A stretch of 64,000 nucleotides of DNA from Massilia sp. 9I (lineage in GTDB: Bacteria; Pseudomonadota; Gammaproteobacteria; Burkholderiales; Burkholderiaceae_D), in assembly GCF_902506415.1 (NCBI RefSeq), contig NZ_LR733275.1, positions 1,837,795 to 1,901,794 on the forward strand, read 5' to 3'. The translations under genes were made by a program, and so were the position numbers. The notes under the pieces are model-generated. The model did no database searches and was not told where the DNA came from. It saw only the letters and a list, made by a program, of their open reading frames with translations. The stretch's first letter is position 1. Each line of letters starts with the position of its first letter. Positions 10,697 through 18,556 of the stretch are shown one piece after another.

Positions 10697-10960
10697 ATGA
10701 GCATGAAGATCAGCTTGAAATTTTTCGCCTCGGTGCGGGAAGCGCTCGGCACCGGCCAGGACAGCCTGGAACTGCCGCAGGGCGCGGCGACCGTGGGCGC
10801 GGTGCGTGAGGCCCTGGTCGCACGCGGCGGCGCCTGGGCGGAAGCGCTGGGCCAGGATCGCGCCGTGCGCATGGCCTGCGACCAGGTGATGTGCGGCCCC
10901 GAGACGGCGGTCGCCGACGGGGCCGAAGTGGCGTTCTTCCCTCCAGTGACGGGCGGCTGA
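10697..10960 (+). CDS. moaD: Molybdopterin synthase sulfur-carrier subunit
   Basis: An 87-residue ubiquitin-fold protein beginning KISLKFFASVREALG and ending with the essential Gly-Gly tail (FFPPVTGG). The C-terminal glycine is thiocarboxylated and donates sulfur to the molybdopterin precursor in complex with MoaE. It starts 1 bp after moeA; a second ATG at 10703 is possible. No moaE follows: the next gene is on the opposite strand, so the catalytic partner must lie elsewhere. Confidence 0.94.
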   Translation: MSMKISLKFFASVREALGTGQDSLELPQGAATVGAVREALVARGGAWAEALGQDRAVRMACDQVMCGPETAVADGAEVAFFPPVTGG

Positions 10961-10976
10961 GCGCCCGCCGCCGGGT

Positions 10977-12017
10977 TCAGATCATCGCGATCGACTGCTC
11001 GGCCAGTTCCAGCAGCCTGGCGCAGTTGGCGCTGCGCTCGCCGTACTCGCGCCATGCATTGGTGCGCGCGACCGCCTGCCATTTGCGCAGGGCGTCGGCG
11101 TTCATGTCCACCACCTGGGCGCCGCTCTTGGCATAGACCGCCGCCACCGCCGCATCGTCGGCGCGCGCGGCCTTGCGTGCGAAGGCTTCCAGCTCGGCGC
11201 CCACCGCCATCACCGCCGCCTGCTGCTGCTTGGTGAGGCGGTCGAACACGGTGCGCGACATCATCAGGGGCTCGAACATGAACCAGTAGGCGCCGCCGCG
11301 CGCCGTGGTCAGCGCACGGCTGGACTCCTGCAGGCGGAACGAGATCAGCGAGGTCGAGGAGGTCAGCGCAGCATCGAGCCTGCCTTCGCGCATCGCGGCC
11401 TGGATCTCATTGGACGGCATGTTGACCACCGTGGCGCCGGCATCCTGGAGCAGGCGATCCATCTCGTGCGAGCCGCCACGCACCTTGAGGCCGGCCACGT
11501 CTTCCGGATGCAGGATCGGCTTGCCGCGCGAAGCGACGCCGCCGGCCTGCCAGATCCAGCTGACCACCACCAGGCCCTGGTCGTGCAGGATGCGCGTCAG
11601 CTCCTTGCCGACCGGGGCATTCTTCCAGGCGTAACCCTGTTCGTACGAGGTGACCAGGCCCGGCATCAGGCCGATGTTCGCTTCCGGCGCCTCGGCGCCG
11701 GCATACGACAGCGGCACCAGCGCCATGTCCAGGCCGCCGCTGCGCAGGGCCGCGAACTGGGCGTTCGGGGCCATCAGGCTCGAGTTGGGATAGATCGAGA
11801 ACTTCATGCCGCCACGGGTGCGCCGTTCGACGTCGGCCGCGAACATGCGGCACAAGCGGTCACGGAAATCGCCTTCGGCGATGCTGCCGCCCGGGAACTG
11901 GTGGGAGATTTTCAGGTTGTTTGGCTGCGCCCATGCGGACTGCATCCAGAGTGGCGCGGACGCGATTGCGCCCAGCACCGTCCTACGGGACATTGCTGCC
12001 CTTGTCATTACCGACAT
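10977..12017 (-). CDS. TRAP-type C4-dicarboxylate transporter solute-binding protein, probable Tat export
   Basis: DctP-family periplasmic binding protein. The N-terminus has a twin-arginine signal (MSRRTVLGAIASAPLWMQSA, then WAQ), followed by LKISHQFPGGSIAEGDFRDRLC, and LKVRGGSHEMDRLLQDAGATVVNMPSNEIQAAMREGRLDA, the ligand-contacting region of TRAP binding proteins. The ATG at 12017 is chosen because GGAGG lies six bases upstream; 12023 and 11993 are in-frame alternatives. No DctQ/DctM membrane genes are near, so the permease is elsewhere or this works as an orphan. The ligand cannot be told from sequence. Confidence 0.88.
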   Translation of the reverse strand: MSVMTRAAMSRRTVLGAIASAPLWMQSAWAQPNNLKISHQFPGGSIAEGDFRDRLCRMFAADVERRTRGGMKFSIYPNSSLMAPNAQFAALRSGGLDMALVPLSYAGAEAPEANIGLMPGLVTSYEQGYAWKNAPVGKELTRILHDQGLVVVSWIWQAGGVASRGKPILHPEDVAGLKVRGGSHEMDRLLQDAGATVVNMPSNEIQAAMREGRLDAALTSSTSLISFRLQESSRALTTARGGAYWFMFEPLMMSRTVFDRLTKQQQAAVMAVGAELEAFARKAARADDAAVAAVYAKSGAQVVDMNADALRKWQAVARTNAWREYGERSANCARLLELAEQSIAMI

Positions 12018-12107
12018 ACACATCCTCCAAGATGTTGAAACGGACTGCCTTCGCGAATCGTGGATTCCTCGTCGAGCGGGAAGCCATCGTTCGTTATTGC
12101 GCGTACA

Positions 12108-12135
12108 AGAATATTCCTGTTAAAACTATTGTCAA
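12108..12135 (-). promoter_or_regulatory. Sigma-70 promoter for the TRAP binding protein gene
   Basis: On the minus strand a perfect TTGACA (12130-12135) is followed after 16 bp by TATTCT (12108-12113), about 90 bp before the start codon at 12017. This suggests the gene has its own transcript and is not just read through from the hydrolase operon. Confidence 0.65.
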
Positions 12136-12234
12136 GCGGAATCTTATAGATATGGCAAATACATGCATATGCCAGGGCGGCAGTATGGGCCTGCCGCCCT
12201 GGTTCCGTCTTGATGCAGCTTGGAGGAGTGGTGA

Positions 12235-12447
12235 TCAGCGCCGGCGCGGCGGCAGGGCGCCCGCATCGCTGCGGTAATAGCGTGAGGCGACGAAGATTGC
12301 GGCTGCCATCAGCGACCAGGCCAGGGACATCGGCCAGATGCGCGCGAAGGCTTCGCCGCGCAGGAACACGTCGATGCAGACCAGCAGCGCGAACATGGTG
12401 CTTGCCGCGAGCAGGTATTGTCCTCCCCAGTAGATCATTTTCTGCAT
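12235..12447 (-). CDS. Small two-helix membrane protein, unknown function
   Basis: A 70-residue protein with two hydrophobic stretches (about residues 6-28, GGQYLLAASTMFALLVCIDVF, split as GGQYLLAASTM and FALLVCIDVF; and 38-56, WPMSLAWSLMAAAIFVASRYY, split as WPMSLAWSLM and AAAIFVASRYY), and a basic C-terminus ending PPRRR. A good AGGAG ribosome site precedes the ATG. It lies 17 bp after the alpha/beta hydrolase gene and is probably the last gene of that operon. I do not recognise a family. Composition and codon use resemble the neighbours, and the Shine-Dalgarno makes a real gene likely. Confidence 0.7.
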   Translation of the reverse strand: MQKMIYWGGQYLLAASTMFALLVCIDVFLRGEAFARIWPMSLAWSLMAAAIFVASRYYRSDAGALPPRRR

Positions 12448-12464
12448 GCTGTGCTCCTATCGGT

Positions 12465-13406
12465 TCAAAGGCGCTTCAGGAAACGGCGGACGGCCTCGCT
12501 GACCGCTTCGGGCTGGTCGATCATGGTGAAGTGGCGTGCCTTGTCGATGGTCTCGACTTCCAGCTTCGGGGTGCCGGCCATCAGTTCCCGATAATACGCC
12601 ACCTTGTCCGCCGCGGTCATGTTATTCAGGAGCGGCGCGTCGGGCGCGAAGTAGGGCGCCAGCACCAGCACGGGCGCTTCGATGCGCGTCAGGCCCGGGC
12701 GCAGGTCGCGCGCCAGCGCCGCGCCCATGTAGGCGGCGACGGCCTGCGGATCGCTGCGCGCACTGAGGCGGGCGGCATCGTCGGCCTTGCCCATGTCGAC
12801 CATGCCGATGCTGCGCATGTAGGCCAGCTGTTGCGCGGCGAAGGCCGGGGCCGACAATGCCGCCATCTGCTGGCGGGTCTTCTCCGCCATCACGGCGCGC
12901 TGCTCCGGCGGCATGTCCTCGGTGCGCGGGAACACCGGCAGGCCGTCGATGGCGACCACGCCGCCGATCTGCTGCGGCCGTTCTTCGGCCAACGCGAGGG
13001 CGAGCGTGGCGCCGATGCTGTGGCCGACCACTACCGGCTTCACCAGCTTGCGGCTAACCACCAGTTCGGCCAGCGCGTCGCGACTGGCGTCGAACGGGTC
13101 GCCGCTCACCGCCGGGCGGCCGTCGAAGCCGGGCAGGGTGACCACGTAGACGCTGTGGGTGGGTGCGAAGTCGCGCACCATCTGGCTCCATACCCAGCCG
13201 CCGCTGGACAGGCCCGGCACCAGGATCAGGGCGCGCGGCCCGCTGCCGTGGCGCTCGACCAGCATGCCCTTGAGCTCGAAGCGCTCGGCGGCAGCCGGCT
13301 GGGCTGCGAGGAAGCGGTTGGGCTGTGCGGGAGTCGTCTGCGCCAGGGCCGGCGTCGAGGCAGCCAGGGATGCGGCGAATACAGCTGCGAACAAGGTGGT
13401 TTTCAT
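12465..13406 (-). CDS. Secreted alpha/beta hydrolase
   Basis: It has a 22-residue signal peptide (MKTTLFAAVFAASLAASTPA, then LAQ) and an alpha/beta-hydrolase fold. The oxyanion region is ILVPGLSSGGWVW, the nucleophile Ser lies in VVGHSIGATLAL, a likely acid lies in the strand before the lid, and the His in KARHFTMIDQPEAV. The substrate is unknown; esterase or lactonase activity in the periplasm is plausible. The start codon overlaps the stop of the upstream XRE gene (ATGA), which implies translational coupling. Confidence 0.88.
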   Translation of the reverse strand: MKTTLFAAVFAASLAASTPALAQTTPAQPNRFLAAQPAAAERFELKGMLVERHGSGPRALILVPGLSSGGWVWSQMVRDFAPTHSVYVVTLPGFDGRPAVSGDPFDASRDALAELVVSRKLVKPVVVGHSIGATLALALAEERPQQIGGVVAIDGLPVFPRTEDMPPEQRAVMAEKTRQQMAALSAPAFAAQQLAYMRSIGMVDMGKADDAARLSARSDPQAVAAYMGAALARDLRPGLTRIEAPVLVLAPYFAPDAPLLNNMTAADKVAYYRELMAGTPKLEVETIDKARHFTMIDQPEAVSEAVRRFLKRL

Positions 13407-13606
13407 GCGGGCTCCTGGTCAGGGGTGAAGATCGATTCGATCGGTAACTTGAATAGTCGGGAAACGGCGAAGGCGAGCGGCAGGCTGGGATCGTAACGCC
13501 CCGTCTCGATCGCGTTCACGCTCTGGCGCGAGACGTCGAGCATCTCGGCGAGTTCGGCCTGGCTCCATCCGCGCTCGGCGCGCAGGGCTCGGATGTGGTT
13601 CTTCAT
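13403..13606 (-). CDS. Small XRE-family HTH regulator
   Basis: A 67-residue, single-domain helix-turn-helix protein (MKNHIRALRAERGWSQAELA, then EMLDVSRQSVNAIETGRYDP) of the YozG/HipB-like size class. It overlaps the upstream membrane-protein gene by 4 bp (ATGA) and the downstream hydrolase by 4 bp. Small XRE proteins of this class are commonly paired with a DUF2178-like membrane protein in one operon. The longer upstream extension of this frame is read-through of the membrane gene in another frame. The inverted repeat at 14014-14051 is a likely binding site. Confidence 0.88.
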   Translation of the reverse strand: MKNHIRALRAERGWSQAELAEMLDVSRQSVNAIETGRYDPSLPLAFAVSRLFKLPIESIFTPDQEPA

Positions 13607-13989
13607 CGATCGAGCAGCTTGCGCGCCAGCTGGACGAGCATGGTTGCGCCGCACAGCACGCACCACACCGTGAACATCGACAGTTTCGGGTAGCCGGCGG
13701 TCTCGAGGAAGCCATAGGTGAAGGTCAGGCCAGCGGTGATGCCCGCGGCCAGCGCGACGTTTTCCAGCAGGCGCATGCGCACGTACTCGTCGATGCGGCC
13801 GAAGTGGCGCGCGATGGCCCACAGCGCCAGGCCGAAGCCGGTCATCGGCGACAGCAGCACCAGTGTGCGCGCCACGCCTTCTTCCATTGGCCGGCCCCAG
13901 CGGATCGCAAGGACCAGCAGTACCGTGTACAGCGCCAGCGATCCCAGCATCTCGCGTGTGTACGCGCGGCCTACCCGCTTTTCGTGCAT
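13603..13989 (-). CDS. Four-helix integral membrane protein paired with the XRE regulator
   Basis: A 128-residue protein with about four transmembrane helices (LGSLALYTVLLVLAIRW; LVLLSPMTGFGLALWAIARHF; AALAAGITAGLTFTYGF-like stretch; FTVWCVLCGATMLVQLARKL, quoted approximately for the third). The ATG at 13989 has GGAGG six bases upstream; the longer frame start at 14049 lies upstream of the promoter. It is the first gene of the operon and overlaps the XRE gene by ATGA. The layout resembles the membrane protein plus small XRE pairs seen in many bacteria, whose signal is unknown. Confidence 0.78.
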   Translation of the reverse strand: MHEKRVGRAYTREMLGSLALYTVLLVLAIRWGRPMEEGVARTLVLLSPMTGFGLALWAIARHFGRIDEYVRMRLLENVALAAGITAGLTFTYGFLETAGYPKLSMFTVWCVLCGATMLVQLARKLLDR

Positions 13990-14013
13990 GACATCCTCCG
14001 TGAAGTAAAGTAT

Positions 14014-14051
14014 GCTTGACATCGTAGTCAAGGAAACTAGACATGTCAAGC
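14014..14051 (-). promoter_or_regulatory. Promoter and 9-bp inverted repeat of the membrane/XRE/hydrolase operon
   Basis: GCTTGACAT (14014-14022) and ATGTCAAGC (14043-14051) are exact inverse copies. On the minus strand the right copy contains a perfect -35 TTGACA (14044-14049), then a 17-bp spacer and a -10 TACGAT (14021-14026). An internal GTCAA at 14027-14031 makes a third half-site. The repeat overlaps both promoter boxes, which fits autoregulation by the XRE protein. Confidence 0.65.
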
Positions 14052-14122
14052 TCCCTTTACATTTCTATGCGAGGTGGAATCTCGACTACAATGCCGCTCC
14101 TCTGCCTCCCTCGACTTCCCCG

Positions 14123-15370
14123 ATGAACCAGCCTGTTCGCCACCTTCAACGCGTCGCCGTGATCGGCGGCGGCCCCGCCGGCCTGATGGCGGCCGAAGTC
14201 CTGGCGGCGGGTGGCGTGCAGGTGGACGTCTATGATGCGATGCCCTCCGTCGGCCGCAAGTTCCTGCTGGCCGGGAAGGGCGGCATGAACATCACCCATT
14301 CCGAGGACCTGCCCGCATTCCGCGGCCGCTATGGCGCCCGTGCAGGGGAAGTCGCCCGCTGGCTGGACGGCTTCGATCCGCAGGCGGTGCGCGACTGGAT
14401 CCACGGTCTCGGCATCGATACGTTTGTCGGCACTTCCGGCCGGGTCTTCCCGCTTGAGATGAAGGCGGCGCCGCTGCTGCGCGCCTGGCTGCACCGCCTG
14501 CGCGAGGCCGGCGTGCGCTTCCACATGCGGCACCGCTGGCTCGGCTGGCAGGACGGGCGTCTGCGCATCGCCACGCCGGAAGGCGAGATCCTGGTCGAGG
14601 CCGACGCCAGCGTGCTGGCCCTGGGCGGCGCGAGCTGGGCACGGCTGGGTTCCGACGGCGCCTGGGCGCCGCTGCTGGCTGACAAGAATGTGGAGGTCGC
14701 GCCTCTGGTCCCGTCCAACTGCGGCTTCGACGTCGACTGGAGCGCGCATTTCAGCGAGAAGCACGCGGGCGCACCCTTGACCACCGTCGCCATCGCCTGG
14801 CGTGGCCGCAACGGCGAGATGCTGCGCCGCCAGGGCCAGTTCGTGGTCACCGCGACCGGCATCGAGGGCAGCCTGGTGTACGCGATCTCGGCGCCCCTGC
14901 GCGACCAGATCGCCCAGAGCGGCAGCGCCACCATCTGGCTCGACCTGCTGCCGGACCTGGACGCCGGGCGTGTGCTCGATGAAGTGGCGCGGCCGCGCGG
15001 CTCGCGTTCGGTGTCCAGCCACCTGCAGGGCCGCCTCGGCATCAAGGGAGTTAAAGTGGGCCTGCTGCACGAATGCCTGTCGAAGGAAGCGTACGGAGAT
15101 CCGGCCAGCTTGGCGGCCGCGCTTAAGGCGCTGCCCGTGGTGCTACGGCGCCCGCGTCCGATCGATGAAGCGATCAGCAGCGCCGGCGGCGTGCGTTTCG
15201 AAGCACTGGAAGGCGGCAGCGCCATGCTGCGCGCGCTGCCGGGCGTGTTCGTGGCGGGGGAGATGATCGACTGGGAGGCGCCGACCGGCGGCTACCTGCT
15301 GACCGCCTGCTTCGGCAGCGGCCGGGCCGCGGGACGCGACGCGCTCGACTGGATCAATCGGAAAAAGTAA
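14123..15370 (+). CDS. HI0933/BaiN-like flavoprotein (TIGR03862-type)
   Basis: An FAD-dependent oxidoreductase of about 415 residues. The N-terminal dinucleotide fold is VAVIGGGPAGLMAAEVLAAG, followed by GRKFLLAGKGGMNITHSED, diagnostic of the HI0933/YhiN-like family, and the C-terminal GVFVAGEMIDWEAPTGGYLL FAD motif. The sequence matches the subgroup annotated as TIGR03862 as I remember it. The physiological substrate is not established. The ATG at 14123 is chosen because homology begins there; the frame is open back to 14012 through the divergent promoter. Its 3' end overlaps the convergent DUF2807 gene by 17 bp. Confidence 0.88.
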   Translation: MNQPVRHLQRVAVIGGGPAGLMAAEVLAAGGVQVDVYDAMPSVGRKFLLAGKGGMNITHSEDLPAFRGRYGARAGEVARWLDGFDPQAVRDWIHGLGIDTFVGTSGRVFPLEMKAAPLLRAWLHRLREAGVRFHMRHRWLGWQDGRLRIATPEGEILVEADASVLALGGASWARLGSDGAWAPLLADKNVEVAPLVPSNCGFDVDWSAHFSEKHAGAPLTTVAIAWRGRNGEMLRRQGQFVVTATGIEGSLVYAISAPLRDQIAQSGSATIWLDLLPDLDAGRVLDEVARPRGSRSVSSHLQGRLGIKGVKVGLLHECLSKEAYGDPASLAAALKALPVVLRRPRPIDEAISSAGGVRFEALEGGSAMLRALPGVFVAGEMIDWEAPTGGYLLTACFGSGRAAGRDALDWINRKK

Positions 15371-16160
15371 CCGCGCCGCTGCCGGTGCGGCTGACGCTGC
15401 GCTCGGCCGGGTTGCCGGTCACTTCGACGTCGCCGCTGCCCGAGATCGAAGCCGACAGGGTCTGGCGCGCCTGAACCGTGCTGCGGCCCGAGCCTGTTTG
15501 GCTCACTTCGACCTTGTCGGCGCGCAGGTGGCGGGCATCGAGTTCGCCGGAACCGCTGGCATTGGCATGCAGTTCCTTGACGCTGCCGACGATGGTCATG
15601 TGGCCGGAGCCGGTGAGTACCGCCTCGAAGCGTTCGATGCTGGCGCCGGCGTTCAGGTCGAGTTCACCGTTGCCGCTCAGGGCCGCATCCACTTCCTGGA
15701 AGCGCCCGTTGAAGCGCAGGCTGCCGCGGCCTTCCATGCGCACGTCGATGCGCTCGCCCGAGAAGCCGTTGACGGTGCTGGCGCCGCTGCCGTCGATCGT
15801 GATGCTTTCCAGGCGCGGCAGCACCAGCTCGACTTCGAGCGGATGGCGGTGGCTGAGCACCATGCCGCGGATGCCGATGTGCAGGGTCGAGCCGTCGTTG
15901 CTGACGTCGATGTTGTTCAGCAGGCGCGATTCGCCGCGCACCTTCATCGCAGGCGCTGCGCCGTAGCGCACGCTCAGGTTGATCGGCCCCTCCAGTTCCA
16001 CCGCGCTGACGCTGCCCGCGATCTCGCGCGTCTCGCTCGACACCTGGCGTCCCTCGGCTTTCGCCGTCACGCCGTTGGCGCGTAGCATGCCGTAGCTCAG
16101 GCCGATCAGGACGAAGGCCAGCACCAGCAGGCTAAAACCCACTTTCAGCAAAGCGCGCAT
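15354..16160 (-). CDS. DUF2807 (head GIN) membrane-anchored or secreted protein
   Basis: An N-terminal hydrophobic segment (LLKVGFSLLVLAFVLIGLSY) is followed by an auto-transporter-adhesin-like beta-solenoid rich in DGSGAS, SGNGEL, TGSGHM, SGSGEL and TGSGRS turns, the hallmark of DUF2807. The function is unknown in general; in several bacteria these accompany PadR-DUF1700 modules linked to envelope stress. Only 3 bp separate its ATG from the DUF1700 stop, so the two are coupled. The far end overlaps the flavoprotein gene tail to tail. Confidence 0.87.
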   Translation of the reverse strand: MRALLKVGFSLLVLAFVLIGLSYGMLRANGVTAKAEGRQVSSETREIAGSVSAVELEGPINLSVRYGAAPAMKVRGESRLLNNIDVSNDGSTLHIGIRGMVLSHRHPLEVELVLPRLESITIDGSGASTVNGFSGERIDVRMEGRGSLRFNGRFQEVDAALSGNGELDLNAGASIERFEAVLTGSGHMTIVGSVKELHANASGSGELDARHLRADKVEVSQTGSGRSTVQARQTLSASISGSGDVEVTGNPAERSVSRTGSGAVTFSD

Positions 16161-16163
16161 GGT

Positions 16164-16958
16164 TCAGGCCCCCTTCAACAGCGACATGTTCATCTTGAAG
16201 TAGCGCTTGAGACCGGCGAACGTATACTTGGTGATGACCAGCGACAGCAGGAACAGCAGGATCCCGCCCAGTACCATGACCAGCCCGAACAGGGTCTGGG
16301 TGGTGCGCGATTCGCCATCCATGTCGGTGGTGATCTGCACGCCGGTGTCGGCGACCTTTTCGGCGCGCCGGATCACCATCGCCGACTTGGCTTCGTCGTT
16401 CGGCTCGCTGTCCATGTCCGCCGGCTCGGCCGGATCTTCTTCAAAGATGTGGATGCCCTGCTGGCCGATCGAGACGCGGGTGCGCACGTTTTCCCGGGTT
16501 TCGCGGCGCTCGCCGTCCTCCATCACTTCGATGCGGTGCAGCGGATTGTTCAGGACCAGCTCATTGGCGCCGGCCAGGCCGCTCGCCGTGATGGCGATGC
16601 CCGACACGTAGAAGCCGAGCGCGCTGCAGTAGACCGCGACCAGCAGCGCCGCGTAGACCGCCGCAGGGATCGCCATGAATAGGTTGAAGACCAGCAGGCC
16701 GACGCCGGCCACGCCCAGGCGCAGGGCATTCGCCGGGCTCTTTTTCTCGCTGAAGGCGCTCATGTGGGCGCTGGTGCGCAGGGTCACCGCGACCTTGCGC
16801 GGGTCGTCGAGCTCCTCGGCGATGCTTTCCTCGCTGCGGCCCGCGGCCACGCCGTCGACGAAGCGCTGCTCGTACCAGGCCAGGGTCTTGGCCTGGGTTT
16901 CAGGCGGCAGGCCGGTCATGGCCCGCTTGAGCGCGTCGAGATATTCCAGTTTGCCCAT
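16164..16958 (-). CDS. DUF1700 (HAAS-domain) membrane protein
   Basis: The N-terminal HAAS/DUF1700 domain starts MGKLEYLDALKRAMTGLPPE and includes AEELDDPRKVA. A first pair of transmembrane helices (about residues 80-130) is followed by a charged soluble region and a C-terminal helix (LVMVLGGILLFLLSLVITKY). In many bacteria DUF1700 proteins are encoded between a PadR regulator and a DUF2807 protein. Here DUF2807 is present but no PadR gene is adjacent; a 46-codon gene stands in that place. The ATG at 16958 follows GGAAG; the TTG at 16976 is less likely. Confidence 0.86.
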   Translation of the reverse strand: MGKLEYLDALKRAMTGLPPETQAKTLAWYEQRFVDGVAAGRSEESIAEELDDPRKVAVTLRTSAHMSAFSEKKSPANALRLGVAGVGLLVFNLFMAIPAAVYAALLVAVYCSALGFYVSGIAITASGLAGANELVLNNPLHRIEVMEDGERRETRENVRTRVSIGQQGIHIFEEDPAEPADMDSEPNDEAKSAMVIRRAEKVADTGVQITTDMDGESRTTQTLFGLVMVLGGILLFLLSLVITKYTFAGLKRYFKMNMSLLKGA

Positions 16959-16978
16959 GTGCTGCCGTTCTTCCAATG

Positions 16979-17119
16979 TCAGTGATGCGCCAGCACCGGG
17001 ATTGCGCCGATCGCCAACGTGGAGCCGCCGATCAGTTCCGGCTTGACCAGCACCGCGGTGCTGAGGACCACCAGGGCCAGCAGGCCGAGGGTGCGCAAAC
17101 CGAGTTGGATGTTGTTCAT
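16979..17119 (-). CDS. 46-residue hydrophobic small protein
   Basis: A short frame between hpnE and the DUF1700 gene encodes MNNIQLGLRTLGLLALVVLS followed by TAVLVKPELIGGSTLAIG and AIPVLAHH. One transmembrane or signal-like helix is followed by a short hydrophobic tail. The stop codon overlaps the region just before the DUF1700 start, and spacing suggests it belongs to the DUF1700-DUF2807 transcript. No strong Shine-Dalgarno is visible. I recognise no family; it could be an envelope-stress microprotein or a chance frame. Confidence 0.5.
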   Translation of the reverse strand: MNNIQLGLRTLGLLALVVLSTAVLVKPELIGGSTLAIGAIPVLAHH

Positions 17120-17152
17120 GTTGTACGATCCGTAAGGGGTGTGTCGATGCTG

Positions 17153-18556
17153 CTACCTTACGGAAGTCGGGTCCACGGGGCTACCACCGTGCGACAGGCT
17201 GCGGTTTTCGCGGGGCAGGGTGCCGTAGGAGCGGATAACCGTCGCGGCCGTAACACCGCTGCGCACCGCCGTTTCCAGCGTGGCCGGGTAGTCGCTGGCC
17301 GTATAGTCGCCCGCCAGCACCAGTCCCGGCAGCGGCGTCTCAATGCCGGGGCGGACCAGGCCGGGGGTGCAGGAGAAGGTGGCGCGCTTCTCGGTGATCA
17401 CCCGCGTCCAGGTGGGCGTGGCCAGTTCCGGGCGGCGCAGGTCCTGGGCCAGCTGGGCGGCAATGGCGGCCGCCAGCGCGTCCTGGTCGAGCCGGGCGGC
17501 GTCGCCGGCGGCGCTGACGACGACTGCCAGCAGACCTGGCTGCGCAGCGTCGAGCTGGCCGCGGTCGAAAGCGAACTGGCCCCAGCGGCCGGCGCCCGGG
17601 TCATCAAACAGGGCGTAAAAGGGCAGGTCGAGGCGGACGGAGGCTTCGTACTGCAGGTAGCAGGTGGCGATCGGCTCGTATCCCAGAGCCGAGAGCTGCT
17701 GCGCAAGTTCGGGGACGTGCGGGGCGAGGAGCGACGCCGACTGCGTGGCCGGCGTGGCCAGCACCACCGCATCGAACGTGGCCTGGCGGTCGTTCAGCGT
17801 CACCTGCCAGCCGTCGCCTGCGCGCGCGATGGCGCTGAGCTTGGTCCCGGTCAGCACGGTTGCGCCGTGCTCTCCGAGGTAGCGCGCGGCCGCTTGGGGG
17901 AACAGCGCCCCCATGTCCATCCGTGGCAGCAGCATGTCGGACGCCGCCCGGCGCCTGGCGCCCAGGCTGTCGCGCAGCACGGCGAGGAAGACCTTGGCGG
18001 AAGCGCGCGCAGGCGGCGTGTTCAGGGCCGCGATGCACAGCGGGTACCAGAGCAGGCGCGCCAGGCGCTCGGTCTGGCCGAAGCGCTCGAGCAGCTCATG
18101 GACGGAACAGTCCTGGTACAGCACCCAGCCCATGGTGCGGGCGGCGGTCGTGAAGCGGGCCAGCGCCAGCTTGTCCTCACGTGCCAGGCCCGTGGCGCGA
18201 AGCAGCGCGCCCAGCAGGTGCAAAGGCGCCGGCCAGCGCGGGGCGACGAAATCCATCCCGCCGGCACCCTCCGGATAGCGCATCTGGACCGGCAGGCGCA
18301 GCATGGCCTGGTCCGGATCGATGCCGACCTGGCGTTGCAGGCGCAGGGTCTCGTGGTAGGCGCCCAGCAGGATGTGCTGGCCGTTGTCGAGCAGCTTGCC
18401 GTTCACCTCGACGCCCCGGGCGCGTCCGCCAAGCGTGCGGGCGCTCTCGGCCAGCGTGACCCGGGCGCCGCTGGCGCTTAGCTCGACCGCGGCGGCGCAG
18501 CCGGCCCACCCGCCGCCGGCGACCAGGACCGCTAGGGCCCCCTCAGGTGCGGACAT
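17153..18556 (-). CDS. hpnE: Hydroxysqualene dehydroxylase
   Basis: An FAD-dependent enzyme related to phytoene desaturase that reduces hydroxysqualene to squalene, the third step of the bacterial HpnCDE route. The dinucleotide motif VLVAGGGWAGCAAAVELSAS and GGRARGVEVNGKLLDNGQHI near the N-terminus are typical of the family, and the C-terminus has GLVLAGDYTASDYPATLETA. The 467 residues fit. Its start overlaps the end of hpnD by 14 bp, giving tight coupling. The squalene feeds hopanoid synthesis; no squalene-hopene cyclase gene is in this window. Confidence 0.95.
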   Translation of the reverse strand: MSAPEGALAVLVAGGGWAGCAAAVELSASGARVTLAESARTLGGRARGVEVNGKLLDNGQHILLGAYHETLRLQRQVGIDPDQAMLRLPVQMRYPEGAGGMDFVAPRWPAPLHLLGALLRATGLAREDKLALARFTTAARTMGWVLYQDCSVHELLERFGQTERLARLLWYPLCIAALNTPPARASAKVFLAVLRDSLGARRRAASDMLLPRMDMGALFPQAAARYLGEHGATVLTGTKLSAIARAGDGWQVTLNDRQATFDAVVLATPATQSASLLAPHVPELAQQLSALGYEPIATCYLQYEASVRLDLPFYALFDDPGAGRWGQFAFDRGQLDAAQPGLLAVVVSAAGDAARLDQDALAAAIAAQLAQDLRRPELATPTWTRVITEKRATFSCTPGLVRPGIETPLPGLVLAGDYTASDYPATLETAVRSGVTAATVIRSYGTLPRENRSLSHGGSPVDPTSVR

